Assembly: GCA_003996215.1 (NCBI GenBank)
Contig: QJPP01000858.1
Location: 248,001-312,000 of the forward strand
Length of the DNA: 64,000 nt
Origin: Jaltomata sinuosa
Lineage: Eukaryota > Streptophyta > Magnoliopsida > Solanales > Solanaceae
Direction: 5' to 3'
Positions 35,206-47,994 of this stretch are shown here, one piece after another (the stretch's first letter is position 1; each line of letters begins with the position of its first letter). The notes below the pieces were generated by a model. It worked only from the letters and a program-made list of their open reading frames with translations. It was not told the DNA's origin and did not search any database. The position numbers and the translations under genes are program-made.

Positions 35206-37075
35206 CTAGGCAGCCTCTACCTTATCACCATCCACGGCATTGAGTATAGGAAGACTGCTAAGGAATTCATCAAGACCTTCAAAAAACCCAATTACTTCAA
35301 CAGTATCATCCTCTCCCTCTCCTACTTCATCTTCTTGACGCATCTGAATTATAGACTCTTTAACCTCATTACTGAACTCCACAGTCAAATCCAAATTCCC
35401 CAAGTGTTTTGCAACCCTCCCAGGTTACCTTCCTGTGTTACTTGGGACACCTCTCTTACTTGACTCAACTGCCACCACCTTGAGTTGCTAAACCATCTTG
35501 CAAATTGACATCATTATTCCCTTCAACAGTTTCTACCTTATCAGCTTGCTGTTTCTTGGCATTTTAACTTGGGATTCCAGTCCTTGCACTCTTTCGCTTC
35601 CCATTCTTTGTTTTCTTCCTCTCCTTATTCAGATTCCAATCCTCATCTGAATCCTCACCTGACTCCGATACCTCAATAAGCACATCATCATCATCATCAA
35701 CATATATTCTAGGAGCAGAATGCTTTCGTCCACCCCCACTTATCGATCCACCAACATTATGCGAACTGCCAAGATTACTCACATTACTCTGTCCTCCAAC
35801 AGCATGATTGTTCACATTACTCCCTCCATTCCCCACAAATAGTGGGCAGGTAAACATGGGCGAAAATGGAGACCAGCTCGAATTGTTATCTACATTTCTA
35901 TCAAAATCCTCCAAAGACAATCCAAAAGGCATAAATCCCCAAGAACAAAAATTAATTCCTTTGCCATCAATAATTGGAGGAGGAGAGGCAATTGTTACAG
36001 CCTGAAAAGCCTTCTTACAATTTTGACACCTTAAATAACAATCAATATAATCCACAGAGTACTCATACATATTTAGACAATAAGGACATGCAGTCCAGAA
36101 ACTGGGTATCCTCTTACCTGATGCATCTGCATTCCCATCTTTCTCCTTCACATCATCACTAGTACTTGCAGACTTATTTGCATTGTCCCCCACCACATTC
36201 TCATTTCTCTCCGGGGGTTGTTGATTCCCAACCTGCTCTGCAGAAACCACCAGTTCTCTCCCTTGTGTCGAGCTCGACCCCATACCAAATTGTGGGTTTT
36301 CTCCATTTAAGCTTCTCACAGAGGTTACTGGTTGTGGTTGGTTCAAACTCAAGAATGTGGCAGGCTGTTCATCTGCCTTCGAAAATGAAATCGAAGTCAC
36401 GGGTTGCGACTGTTGTCTCAGAAACGTTACAGGTTGTTGTGGTTGCTGCTCAATGTCCGAGCTTGCCATAGATGTCACTGGCATAGAAATTCCAGCTAGT
36501 GGGTCTCTAGTAAAGCTTACTCCAGCAGCATTTGACCCTTGATCTAGAGTAGGCAAATTCACAAACACCTGGTCTGCATTCGAGCTGGAAGGCATTGAAA
36601 TACAAACATTCTGATGCACAACTGGGTAAAGGTTAACGAAGAAACCCAACTCCTTATCATACATATTCTTCCTCAAGGGATTCGAAAGAACGGAGAATGC
36701 ATCAACGACAAGACGACAAGCCTGATCAGAAAACGGGAAATTGTTGATCTGGGGGTTAAGAAGAAGAGCAAACCTGTGATACTGCTCGGCGATGAAATCG
36801 GAATTCTGGGTTTGATTATGAGGGATTTGGAGGATAGAGTAGTAATCAAAGTGGTGATTATTTATACGTTTGTCGCCTGCGATTAAGGTATCAACAATTC
36901 CGAGAATTTGGTCGGCAACGAGTGCTAATGCCGGGTCAGATTCACGGGCACGGGTCGCAAATGATTTGCTACCAACTAGTTCACGATTTTTTAAGAGCTT
37001 TTCGGCGATTGATAGCAAACGTAAAGCTTCTAATCGGTTTGACGGGGGGCCATTGATGAAGAAGGGAGGATCCAT
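35206..37075 (-). pseudogene. DnaJ-like zinc-ribbon gene, copy D2 (C-terminally truncated)
   Basis: An open frame of 503 residues runs from ATG at 37075 to a TAA at 35564-35566. That TAA replaces an AAA Lys codon in D5 (GIPS-stop against GTPSK). Downstream, the shared 20-bp deletion at about 35480 shifts the frame of the rest (FFEGLDEFLSSLPILNAVDGDKVEAA, ending 35206). The J-like region (FDYYSILQIP ... LLNPQINN ... KNMYDKEL), zinc ribbon (CPYC ... CQNC) and acidic stretch with basic NLS-like tail are kept. If expressed it would give a protein lacking the last 125 or so residues. It is called a pseudogene because the C-terminus is lost, but a truncated product is possible. Confidence 0.75.
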
Positions 37076-37154
37076 TAGGGTTTGGAAGAAAATGAAAGAG
37101 GAAGAAAGGCGGAGTGAATGAGAGGAAGTGTGTTCCTCTGAATGAAATAGAAGT

Positions 37155-37160
37155 CACGTG
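37155..37160. promoter_or_regulatory. G-box CACGTG upstream of D2
   Basis: Perfect CACGTG 80 bases before the D2 start codon, in the same context (AAGTCACGTGTTG) as in D1 and D4. Confidence 0.5.
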
Positions 37161-37204
37161 TTGTTTGCAGATTTTGAGGATCAATATTGCAAATTGATAG
37201 ATCC

Positions 37205-38972
37205 TCAAATTTGTCAGCAAATTTTATTTGGACACTCGTACTATAATTTATTTCAGTTCAGCAACTGAACGCACAATAAAGTGTTTTTATTAGACGTTTT
37301 CGATCCGGTATTAAAAAAAATTGTACGTGTATATAAATTGATATAGATATAGATCATATTCAACTAAATAATTTTATAATTTAACTAAATTAAAATATTA
37401 TGTAAATTTTACGTTCTTTCACATTCTTCGTGGGAGTTTTTGCGAGTCAAATTCATACGGAAAAGGGGAACAAAAAGTCGGAGACAATGTAGCACGTGAA
37501 TAAGGGCATGCAACATGCTATCTCCATTATCAAAGTTTGGATTAAATCTCTTATTTTGCTTATGTATTGAATGATTTTTATTTTTAAAGAAGTGAGTTAA
37601 TGTTTCTTTAATTATTCTTGTTCTTTAATGTTTCTTACGGGAGTAGCTAACCCTTGGACTCGCCCATTTATGATTATTTAGGCTCGAGAGAGGAAAATCG
37701 AGCTTGGGAAAGATTCATTAACAAGAATTTAGGGCGCTAACCCTCATCTAATAGTTCAAGCTAGAGATACGAGAACTACTTGTAGCCGCATTCGGGTGTC
37801 CTTAATGCTCTTAATTGGTTAGGTAGTTTTGTATGTATCAAAGAGGAACTAATAAAGAATTGTTATCTGAGGTTAATTAACATAAACTCGCTCTTATTTG
37901 TAAAATCGTGAAATACATTGATCGTTACTTGAGAGTGATTTCCTTTGTATCCATGTTTGTGGTCATTGATCATTTTACTTGATTTCTAGATTAGTTTATA
38001 TTTCCGTATTAGTTACTCTTTCTGTTCCTTTTTAGTTGTCATGTATCCTAAATATAGTTGTTCCTAAATACTTATCAATTTAAAAGATCAAGAGAGAATT
38101 AATTATTTTTTTCAACTTTGCCCTTGGCAATAATCATTCGAGAATTAAGAAGCACGTAAATAGATAAAGATTAAAGAATTAATAAGGGATATATTAGTCA
38201 AACTACACTTATGATTAATTTTTTCTTAAAGGTTGTGCAAAATCTTATCATGACAACTAAAAAGGAATGGAGGGAGTATAATTTTCTCAAATTCAAAATA
38301 TTATCAAGTGTTTCGCTTAGCATAGAGTGTAATAATTCCTTACTTGCTTGATCGCATTCACATAGTTCTTCGTGGGATTCGACCCGACACATAGTTGGGT
38401 AAATTATATTGCGTACGACCGTATACACTTATACTTTTTCACTTGAGGAGTGAATTTGGACGTTATCATGCCACAACCCACAACTCCTCAAATAAGAATG
38501 AAAAATAAAGCCACATCGAATGCATCTCAGTTTGCACTATCCATTAGCCTAATAGGGTACATTGACTAATTTAGTAGGGTATTAGACTTAATATTAGGTA
38601 CATGGGCTTGTCTAATATGCAAGGATAAATATAAGGTATAAAAATTTTGAGTTTATGGATATCCAAAAATTCAAAGTCACATCCAAAAACTAAATTTTTT
38701 AGAAGTTAAATCCAAAATCCAATCCAAAATCCGAAAATCCAAAGAATTCGGATTTTGGTTTGGCCAAACTCTGGTCTCTGCCCAGCCCTACTCAATACCT
38801 ACACGCTGATCTACATGCCAGCATGTATGTATATAACACAAGCCATGAACATTACTTCTTTTACATAATAAAGAGCTGTAATCATCTATAGATACTTGTT
38901 AGATAGAAAAACCAATTTAAATGAGAACATAATGACAAGAACAACCAGGAAAACAACAGCATGTATTCTAAC
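37205..38972. repeat. T2: upstream tail of D2
   Basis: This is collinear with T1 and T3 but carries an extra MITE at 38016-38276. No host gene is seen. Confidence 0.7.
38016..38276. mobile_element. Stowaway MITE inserted in T2 only
   Basis: The 261-bp element is flanked by TA (38014-38015 and 38277-38278). Its ends are CTCTTTCTGTTCCTTTTTAG and CTAAAAAGGAATGGAGGGAG, clearly inverted. T1 and T3 show the empty site (GTATTAGTTATAATTTTC or close to it), so the insertion is younger than the tail duplication. Confidence 0.9.
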
Positions 38973-39555
38973 CTGGACAAGCTTTTTGCACATAATGAAA
39001 CTCAAGCCCTCCATCACTTCCATGTTGATATGCCTTCTTCCACCAAAGTGAATGGCAGAGATTGAGCTATCTGATTTGAGAGCCTTCAAGGCTAACCTCG
39101 ATTTCAAATTTTATGGTCACATATTCGTCTGTCGTCCATGTCTTCTTGTTCCCCAAATATAAAGCAACTCCAAATATAACAGAGCCCTTTCCAGTGCTGG
39201 CATTTAATAAATGTCCTACCATATGTAACAAAACCTAAAATGTTCTCTTTTCATCGCTCAACACCTGATTAGGCAAAGAAGTAGGAACACCTGTAGAAAA
39301 TCCAAAGCCCATAGAGATGCACAAGCAATTAACAAGACAGGAAATCTCCCTGACCAGGAAATGCAACTGAAAGGGCCTCATTTCTACAAAAACCTTCCAT
39401 CATCTTTGGCAGATATCTCCATCGCATCATTTATTAAAATGGAGAGAACAGTGCTTGTTTTAACCACTGTGTTAACAATAATCCTCTGGTTAGAGCTTGC
39501 TTTCTCATCTTGAAATAAGGAGACCAAAGACAAATTAAGTGCATCGGCCGCCTTA
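38973..39555 (-). pseudogene. Ethylene receptor kinase-region exon, K2
   Basis: This is a shorter, diverged copy of K1 with the same GT donor after KLVQ. Recognisable segments are IHFGGRRH, SNQRIIVNTVVKTSTVLSIL and NDAMEISAKDDGRF. Frameshifts separate them. The 5' part is cut off at about 39555, where the sequence joins directly to the E2 spacer. Confidence 0.8.
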
Positions 39556-40620
39556 GTTTGAAATTTATGAAGTTGGAGTTGTGTTTGGTTATATTTTTTG
39601 CAAAAGAGACAAGAAACCACTTTATTTGGAATTTATGAAGATGGAGTTGGAAAACAAGTTTGGAACACTACTCCAAATTTGGAATCAAAATCCAAGGAGG
39701 ATTTGGAAATTTTATAACCAAACACTGATTCTGAAATGAAGTGAAAAATTATTCGGGAAAAAAGTGAATAATCATCATGAAAAATTAGTATCTACATGTT
39801 GCATGAGAAAATGAATGAACAATGAGCAGCATATACATATCAGCTAATGAAGGTTATCATTTCAGAATATGAAAAAGAAACATCAAAACCAGCTATATCA
39901 AACATGGAAACATCATCGCAAAATACTTGAAAATTCAAAATCAAAGCGACCAATCACATATAAAACAAAACATGAATATTTAAAAAGAGTACACTCAAAT
40001 GAGAGTATTTTCCTGAACTGGAGCTTAGCATTTCAATGAAATCTCGACTGAAAGATTAGATGACAGATGTTGAAAATATTGATTTGACATACTGTAACAA
40101 GGGACAGCATTAAAGTGAAAAAGATATTTTGTTGTCACCGTGCCATGAATACTTTTATTCTTATCTGAAGCAACAAGTTGAGGATCTTATTGGTCAGAAG
40201 TATTTAGTACAGTGCAATAAAATTGTTATAATAAGACCCTCAACTTGTAACTCCAGATGAGCAAAAGGAAGAATAAGCACTATCAATTGCCTGCCAAACA
40301 AGACTAGTACTTACTTTTGACATTGACAGGAGTTCAAGTTGCAGATCAAGTTTGTTTTGCAATGATCAGATAGTGGGCAAATGAGTCCGTAACAGCACCC
40401 ATTTCATCTCTTAAAAACAAAAAGATATATTTTTAGAATGGAAGACTAAGCAATATAAAGAAAACTATGATTACAAATAATAAGATTACTCAAGGAGCAT
40501 GGAGTTAGAAGCAGTAAACTGAATACTGCAGCTACTTCAGAAGAGAATAGTAATTTAGCATTACAATAGAAACATCAATGCAAGTGCCCGAGTAATTCTG
40601 CACCATTCTTAACTACAGCA
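39556..40620. repeat. E2: array spacer with foldback
   Basis: This is the same composition as E1, without the L1 insertion. The foldback arms at about 40174-40195 and 40225-40247 have mismatches. No gene is seen. Confidence 0.7.
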
Positions 40621-40670
40621 TCCAGAAGACAAAAGTTATAGCTACAACTACAACAAAAGAAGTTTCTTAA

Positions 40671-42005
40671 TTCGCTAGGCAGCCTCTACCTTATCATCCT
40701 CAGCATTGAGTATATGAAGACTGCTAAGGAATACTTCTACACAATTCTTAACTACAACATCCAGAAGACAAAAGGTATAGCTACAACTACAACAAAAGAA
40801 GGGTCTTACTTCGCTAGGAAGCCTCTACCTTATCACCATCAACAGCATTGAGTATAGGAAGACTGCTAAGGAATTCATCCAGTCCTTGCACTCTTTTGCT
40901 TCCCATTCTTTGTTTTCTTTCTCTCCTTATTCCAACTCCAATCCTCATTTGACTCCTCATGTGACTCTGTTACCTCAACAAACACATCATCGTCATCATC
41001 ATCAACAACATATACTGTTGGAGAAAAATGCTTTCTTCCACCCCCACTTATCGATCCACCAGCATTATGCGAACTGCCAAGATTATTCACATTACTCTGT
41101 CCTCCAACAGCATGATTGTTCACATTACTCCCTCCATTCCCCCCAAATCGCGGACTGGTAAACATGGGCGAAAATGGGGACCAGCTCGAATTGTCATCTA
41201 TATTTCTATCAAAATCCTCCAAAGACAATCCATAAGGCATAAATCCCCAAGAACAAAAATTAATTTCTTTCCCATCAATAATCGGAGGAGGAGACGCAAT
41301 TGCTACAGCTTGAAAAGCCTTCTTACAATTCTGACACCTTAAACTACAACCAATATAATCCACTGAGTACTCATACATAATAAGACAATAAGGACATGCA
41401 GTCCAGAAACTGGGTATCCTCTTACCTGATGCATTCATATTCCTTTCTTTCTCCTTCACATCATCACTAGTACTTGCAGACTTATTTGCATTGTCCCCCA
41501 CCACATTCTCATTTCTCTCTGCAGAAACCACCTGTTCTCTCCCTTGTGTCGAGCTAGACCCGATTCCAAATTGTGGGTTTTCTCTATTTAAGCTTCTCAT
41601 AGAGGTCACCGGTTGTGGTTGGTTCAAATTCAAGAAAGTAGCAGGTTGTTCATCTGCCTTCGAAAATGAAATCGAAGTCACCGGTTGCTGCTCAATAACC
41701 GAGCTTTCCATAAACGTAGAAATTTCAGCTTGTGGGTCTCTACAAAAACTTACTGCAGCAACATTTGACCCTTGATCTTGAATAGGCAAATTCACAAACA
41801 CCTGGTCTGCATAAACATTCTGAGCAAGTGGGTAAAGGTTAAGGAAGAAACCCAACTCCTTATCATACATATTCTTCTTCAAGGACAATAAGAAAAGCCT
41901 GATCAGAAAAAGGGAAATCGGACTTCTGGGTTTGGTTAGGAGGGATTTGGAGAAATAGAGTAGTAGTAAAGTGGTGATTGTTTATATGTTTGTCGCTGCC
42001 GATTA
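40671..42005 (-). pseudogene. DnaJ-like zinc-ribbon gene, copy D3 (truncated at both ends)
   Basis: The middle of the protein is open for 337 residues (40875-41888), including CPYC ... CQNC and an acidic stretch. The N-terminal part before KNMYDKELGFF has been lost or scrambled by deletions (41890-42005 keeps only short matches). Most of the C-terminus is deleted: the zinc-ribbon/acidic part joins directly to the last codons near 40875. The last codons and 3' flank are present twice in tandem (about 40615-40735 and 40740-40880). It is a dead copy; the open frame is a remnant, not a gene. Confidence 0.82.
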
Positions 42006-42159
42006 TTTGGTCGGTACTAATCTCAACCTTCAAGTTGCTTTCTCCGTTTATTTCAAGTGATTTTGATTTTTTATTTATTTATTTTTTTTGGTGTTTCAGA
42101 AAAATAAAAAGTGCTTCTAAATACCTATTTTTAAGCTTAAAAGGTATAAAAATAAGTTA

Positions 42160-42397
42160 CTCCCTCTGTCTCACTTTATATGACTCACTTTCCTTTTTAG
42201 TCAGTTCCAAAAAAAATGACACATTTCTACATTTAGTAACAATTATACTTTAAAATACTTATTTTACCCTTAATGAAATGATTTACAACCACACAAACAT
42301 TAAGACTCATTTTAGACCACAAGTTTCAAAAGTCTTTCTTTCTTTCTTAAAATCCGTGTCAAGTCAAACTAGGTCATATAAAATGGGATGGAGAGAG
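42160..42397. mobile_element. Stowaway MITE
   Basis: A TA duplication (42158-42159 and 42398-42399) flanks the element. The left end is CTCCCTCTGTCTCACTTTAT and the right end is ATAAAATGGGATGGAGAGAG, inverted to each other. It has no coding capacity. Confidence 0.85.
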
Positions 42398-42444
42398 TAA
42401 AAGTCAAAAATTGGGTATTCCCAATTTATGACTTTTAGCTTTTA

Positions 42445-42937
42445 CTCCATCTGTTCACTTTTACTTGTTAATGTTTCGTTTCTCGAGGTTAAACTGCATA
42501 AACTTTAACCAATATTTTAAGTTGTATTTTTTTCATCGTATTAATATGATAAAGATCGCAAGTTATAGTATTTTCATATAATTTTCGACCATCTAAATTT
42601 TCAATTCAAAGATATCATATAACTTTGTTGTTGTTATTGTCTTTTGTGTGAGCTCCGCATTACTTTCCTTTTTTACTCTATGATTTCTTTCATATTTTCT
42701 TCTTGTTGTACTTGGTTTTCTTGCACTTGGCTGAGGGTCTCTTGGAAACAGCCTCTCTACCTTCATGAGGTGGTGGTAAAGTCTTCGTACAATTTACCCT
42801 CCTCAGACCCCACTTGTGAAAATCCACTAGGTATTCAATTTAAAATATTAAATTAATCTACTTCAATTTAGCTTTAAAGTTTAGTCAAATTAACTTTCGT
42901 GAGGCAAAATGTGATAAGTAAAAATGAACGGATGAAA
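42445..42937. mobile_element. Stowaway-type MITE with an RTE LINE 3' end inside
   Basis: The ends CTCCATCTGTTCACTTTTAC and AAGTAAAAATGAACGGATGA are inverted and flanked by TA. The middle (about 42625-42835) is a + strand RTE 3' fragment, with CTGAGGGTCTCTTGGAAAC, then CAGACCCCACTTGTG, then a degraded end. The LINE piece inserted into the MITE. Confidence 0.75.
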
Positions 42938-43984
42938 TAGCTTATAAACTAAGTCAATCCAAACACCCTCTCAGTTTCTTTAGCTTTGAGCTCAAACATA
43001 TGAATGACATATGCTACTGAAATCCTTTTCATCTACGGTTAGTTTTGATTGTAATTTTAGTCTTCTTATTTTTCTGCTTTTGACAATCTCCTCTTTCGAC
43101 ATTGTAATTATAACAGTGTCCGAGCTAGAAGGTGCATCCGTTAGCTGGAAAATTACACTATATATAAGGCCAAAGCCCAAAAGTATATTTGGTCAAAAAC
43201 AATCCTTCTTTTTGTTGATCAGAACTGCTAAAAAGCATTAATAAATGGTAATGAAGTTGGAGACGTAGTGAGAAAAATTCAAGCATAAAGACTGCTAACA
43301 TGGATTAGATGAGACCACAAGAGATGATGTTGGAGAAATAAGTATCAGCTTGCAAGGTCTATAAGTCCTCTTTCATATCAGTAACATTCTTCCTTCTTGT
43401 TTCTTGGAAAACATGAATATCTACATCTAGATACACAGGTAAAAGTTAGCATCGAAGCGTGTTGGCTACCGAGTCGATGAGGTGAGATGTATTTCCGTTA
43501 CACGTGTTTCATAGAGGAGGTAACAAGTACTCGGTGGACTATTCAAAGTAAAGCACACGTTAGCCCGAACATCATGGTTACAGGAAAAGCACTAATCAAA
43601 GTTTATGATGTTTGTAACCAAAACCAACAATGTACCATGAGCAAAAGTCAAGCATAAGACTTTCACAAGGATTGTTTTGGATCATGTATGAGGAACAAGT
43701 ATCTCTTCAATCAATAGGATCCTTCCTATTTCTTGGGGGGAAATGATGGAACCCATACCATCATCTTGACATATTTCACTTCAACATAAGCCAAGATTGC
43801 AAGCAAACCTATATAGTTACATAATGGAAATTGGCAGTAGCTACATGGTTAGGAAGAAGCTGGTTTTCTTCCTGTAACAAAGATGTAATGCAATCTCTAC
43901 AAGGGGGTATGATATTAAGGTCTCTTCATGTTCTCTAGGAACCTTTTGAAGTTTGTATTTCACCATTAGTACTACACCTCACAA

Positions 43985-44483
43985 GCCATCACCACCACCC
44001 CTTTGAAGGAGTCATTGAAGTACATCGGCTAAGCCTTATAGAACAGGTTTCCTTATTAGACCATTCATTCCCACATGTAGGCATCTCTACCGTACTTACT
44101 CCTCTGAACTAGCAGTCAGGGCTATGATCAATGGCCAACTAAGGCTGCGGAACTTACGCACCCTCAATGCCACTTCAAATCCATCCATTTCTGGCATTTG
44201 AAGATCCAAGTTGACAACTTGAAGGTTGTTAGTGGAGGGCCTAGAGCACTCAGGCACTGAAAAACGGTTGAAATACTCTCTGGTTACCAGTCTATTTACA
44301 TCATCATCTTCTTCTTGTTATCATCAGCGAGGAGTACATGAAGGCCTCTGAATATTATGCTGGAAATTGGTTGCTCCAAAAGTTTTCTATATTCTAACAT
44401 GTTTTTGAAATCTCAGAATGACTGTCATCACTTGTGCGTGCAACTGCCGCATTCAAGGACATCCATATATTTCCCTGCATCAT
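43985..44483 (-). pseudogene. Ethylene receptor receiver exon, R'
   Basis: This is the second copy of the last exon, opening after a TTTTCAG acceptor at 44483 with MMQGNIWMSLNA. Receiver-domain remnants (MPEMDGFEVALR-like, LIIALTA-like) follow, but the frame is lost within 30 codons and again further on. It pairs by position with K3 (55898-56690). Confidence 0.8.
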
Positions 44484-45731
44484 CTGAAAATTTTATGCAA
44501 AAAAAGTAAAGAATATACAGGTCGGAGTAAGCAATATGGTAACCAGGCCATTACTTCATCACTTTCACAAGCAGATTTACCACTTCAAATAGCAGAGATA
44601 AGGAAACTAAAGACAAAAGTTTTCTTGTTTGGATTATTTATTATCACAAGCAGCATATAAAAACTTTATACAATAAAGACAACAAAAATCAAGAGAAATA
44701 ATCAATTCTAAGGATGAAACTCCTACCAAAGGAGAAAATTGCGGGGCGTGTTCACACTAGTTTCAGCCACGGTAAGGGGTAGTTAAATAAGCAAAAGCAT
44801 ACTACAATGACATTCACAATTTTACTTTGAACACATGGATGTTACAATTTCAAAATCACATGTTCTGTAGTCACACCAAGGGAAAAATCATCTTGAACAA
44901 TTGCTGATTCCGTTTGTTTACAGGGTCTTGCCTTGACAGAAGCATGAAGTCATACTGAATGCACTCCTTAATTTTACACACTTCTTATGAAGGTTCATTC
45001 AGTAAAAGCGAATACAACTTAAATCCCAAACGCTAAAGTTCCAATGTTAAGAATAAGAAGGTAAAGGACAATATGTAGCAGTGCTGTCCGCAGAAGCCCA
45101 AGGCTGAAAGGAGTGCCAATTGCATTGGAAGTTATATATGATACAGAGGCAGTGAAGGTATATATCTGAAACACGTGATGAGTAATGTATCATGTGAGTA
45201 TCTAAAAGTAGTGTAGCACCCATTCATAGTCAGAGGCTACTATTTTGTCACATTAAACCTAGACATAAAATTGAGCTCCCAGAAGCTCAACCAGCGAATT
45301 TTCTTCTTCAATCTTCCTATTTAGCTGATTTAACATATACATACAAGTACCGCGTCCCAGTCTATCTCACCCATTAAGGCTCTAAAACAGGTACCACTTG
45401 TTCAAGGCTTATGTTGGAATTTCTTAAGTTCTGCTAATAGCATTTTCAAGAGAAGAAATCCTAAACTTTTTTGATCAAAAGAAGAAATCCTGAACTTTCC
45501 CTGCTCACTTCAGATTTAGTTTATGAGATACAAGGTCTGCCACAAACCAGCAAACACTATTCCCCCACCCACCCCACCCCTTTCTCTCCCTCCCTCACAG
45601 CCACATCTGGTGCATGCAGATGTGAGCACTACATATCTATCCAGGTGATTCTTTCAATGAAGATGCTTGTATATTGCTTCACATTAGGAACTTAAGTGAA
45701 AATAACGAACATCTAGTGTACATCTTTTGCA

Positions 45732-45972
45732 TCCAAGGGCATGACCTAGTGGTCAATGAAGTGAATTGAGAACCATGAGGTCTCAGGTTCAGAACCATCG
45801 GAGGCAAGAACACTAGGTAATTTCTTTCCATCAGTCCAAGCTTTGTCTAGCCTTGGTAGGTAGAGTTACCCAGTATCTGCACTGGTGGAAGGTGGCAAGT
45901 ATCCCATAGAATTCGTCGAGGTGTGTGCAAGCTAGCCAGTACACCACGGTTATCCAAAAAAAAAAAAAAAAA
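45732..45972 (+). mobile_element. tRNA-derived SINE, second copy
   Basis: This corresponds to 17924-18153, with GACCTAGTGG and GGTTCAGAACC boxes and a longer A tail (about 16 A). It was carried along by the block duplication. Confidence 0.7.
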
Positions 45973-46651
45973 TCAGCCCTACTCTTGTCAACCCTTACCA
46001 TGATAAGCATGACTAACATGCTATGTATTTAGTAGTCAGTCTCGGGTATCTGATCTCTCCATATGTTAATGTTATTCAGAGGTGAAACAGATTATAAAGA
46101 AATTTCAAATAACTTCCTCTCAAGTCACATGGATTCCAATTGCATATACTTTCTCCCTTCAAAATTCTTCCACTAGAACATAAGCACAAAGAGGTTGAAT
46201 ACCCGCATAATATGAATATATGGAAGATTTCTCAGTTAATAAGTACACTTGAGGAAATCGGACAGACATTGCTCCAGCATATTGCATCCTAGAAACCTCT
46301 TTATTTGGGCTAATGGGATGGTGCTCGAAAACCATGAGTCCAAGCTATGACCTAGGATTTTGGGGTGTAGGGACTATTTTGGAGTTGAGGGTGAATGGGG
46401 CTGTTTTGGTTGGCCTTGGAATGGTTATTTGTGATGTTAATTAGCTGTAGAAGGAGGTGGGTGTTGGGACACCCCACCCTTAGAGGGCACGGTATACCCT
46501 TGCCCTCCGGGTGTTTGTAGAATTGCCTTTATGGCTCGGAATTCTTTGTACAGATGTTAATCTTAGCTCCTATCATAATAATTCTGGTAGATTAATCTCT
46601 AGAAGGATTAATGCTTTGCGGTAGTAATTGTTAGTAGGAGAATTAAGGTAT

Positions 46652-46978
46652 GTAATGGCTAACCCTCTCAACGTGGGAACTTCCCTTGTTCTTCCCAATG
46701 ATATGTCTCTATAAAATCGATACATCCTCTTTGTAAATGATATGCTCTATGTATGTTGAGATCCTAAAGCTCAAAATGAACTTCACTCTACATGTTTAGT
46801 GTCCTCAAATGCGTATGTAATGGCTAACCCTCTCAACGTGGGAATTTCCCTTGTTCTTCCCAATGATATGTCTTTATAAAATAGATACATCCTCTTTGTA
46901 ATTGATATGTTCTATGTATGTTGAGATCCTAAAGCTCAAAATGAACGTTAATCTACATGTTTAGTGTCCTCAAATGCT
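46652..46978. repeat. 165-bp tandem duplication
   Basis: Two adjacent units begin at 46652 and 46817 (GTAATGGCTAACCCTCTC). Both end at TTTAGTGTCCTCAAATGC, and they differ at only a few bases. Confidence 0.9.
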
Positions 46979-47706
46979 ATGTATTCTCCTCGATTTAATC
47001 CTCACAAATGTGTACCCTTAAGTTTGAAGTTCTAGTTATCCTCAGCGTCATGCACCCCTCGTGTATACAATCAACTTTGATATGTATGCCTTGTATGTAT
47101 CCCTAACGAACTAAGGTCTTGAAGCTTAGAAATCCTAATATGATACCATGTACTCTATGTATAGATAATAAGATAAGTAGTGCCCATAACCCTTAATGCC
47201 TTATGACTCAATGATAAGTACTCATTAAATATGTTCAAGAAAAGGGTTAAGATCCATAAGCCAGAAGATATTTTTTATGGTATTATGATATCCACGAAAG
47301 AATGAAGCCTATGGTTTTCTTTAGATAACAACATCAAGTTTTATTATTTCTTTACTCATGATATGGCTTACAAAATGATTTAAATTTCCAAGTGTTTAAA
47401 GTATTTTCCTTTGTCATACAATTTCCATGATTTTACAAAGACATAATGTCCTACTACTATTTTCTTCCTATGATTTTGACTCATGAAAGAATGAAGGAAT
47501 GATAGACAAGAAGACGTCAATGAGCCACATGTTATCAAGTGGATGAACGCCCCTCTCTTTACCCTCTGTAGCTGAACTTTCTTACTTATGTGATGAGGAG
47601 CTTACTTAGTATTGAAGTCGAGTTGGCAGAAAGTACCGAAAGTCGGCCGCCCGCCCTATCATCCCCTTCGGGGCTCTCCGGTTCAGCTAAGTCCATAGTT
47701 CCAGAA

Positions 47707-47840
47707 TTTATACGCGAATCAAGATCGATAAAAGGGAAGTTTTACAATCACTGACTCAAACCCATTGTCGAATCCTACTCAGCGAAATATGGAGGTCCTT
47801 ATGGCAGAACGGATCAACTTTCACAATAAAGCGATAGACG
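47707..47840 (+). other. Plastid DNA fragment, 5' end of rpoC2
   Basis: From 47789 the sequence reads MEVLMAERINFHNKAID. The plastid RNA polymerase beta'' subunit starts MEVLMAERANLVFHNKAID, so only a 6-base loss and local change separate them. The preceding bases (from about 47707) are consistent with the rpoC1-rpoC2 spacer. This is a nuclear plastid insertion (NUPT) of roughly 130 bases with no coding role. Its borders are approximate. Confidence 0.7.
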
Positions 47841-47994
47841 TGAAAGTAAAAGGGGCTAGTGAGCCACATTGTGAAAGAAAAGAAAGGGCCAATAGGCCAA
47901 GTATATTATGAAATGATTTTTAGGGGAACCACTTAGATTGCCAAAAGGGTATTTGTCTATGATATTTGCCCAAAAGTACATGTGCGATGTAGGA

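Larger units (their letters stand above)
43195..46231. repeat. R block II: second copy of the receiver-exon block
   Basis: This is collinear with R block I (15205-18418). It includes the receiver exon pseudogene and the SINE. The run of G is only six here. The right edge joins the LTR-like insertion at about 46235. Confidence 0.85.

Noticed and set aside
40875..41888. Open frame of 337 codons as a separate gene
   Set aside because: It is the middle of DnaJ-like copy D3. The start and end are set by deletions, and both termini of the family are missing.
47641..47706. The GC-rich stretch before the rpoC2 match as part of the same plastid insertion
   Set aside because: It does not read as the sequence expected upstream of rpoC2. 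It may be of other origin, so it was left out of the plastid call.
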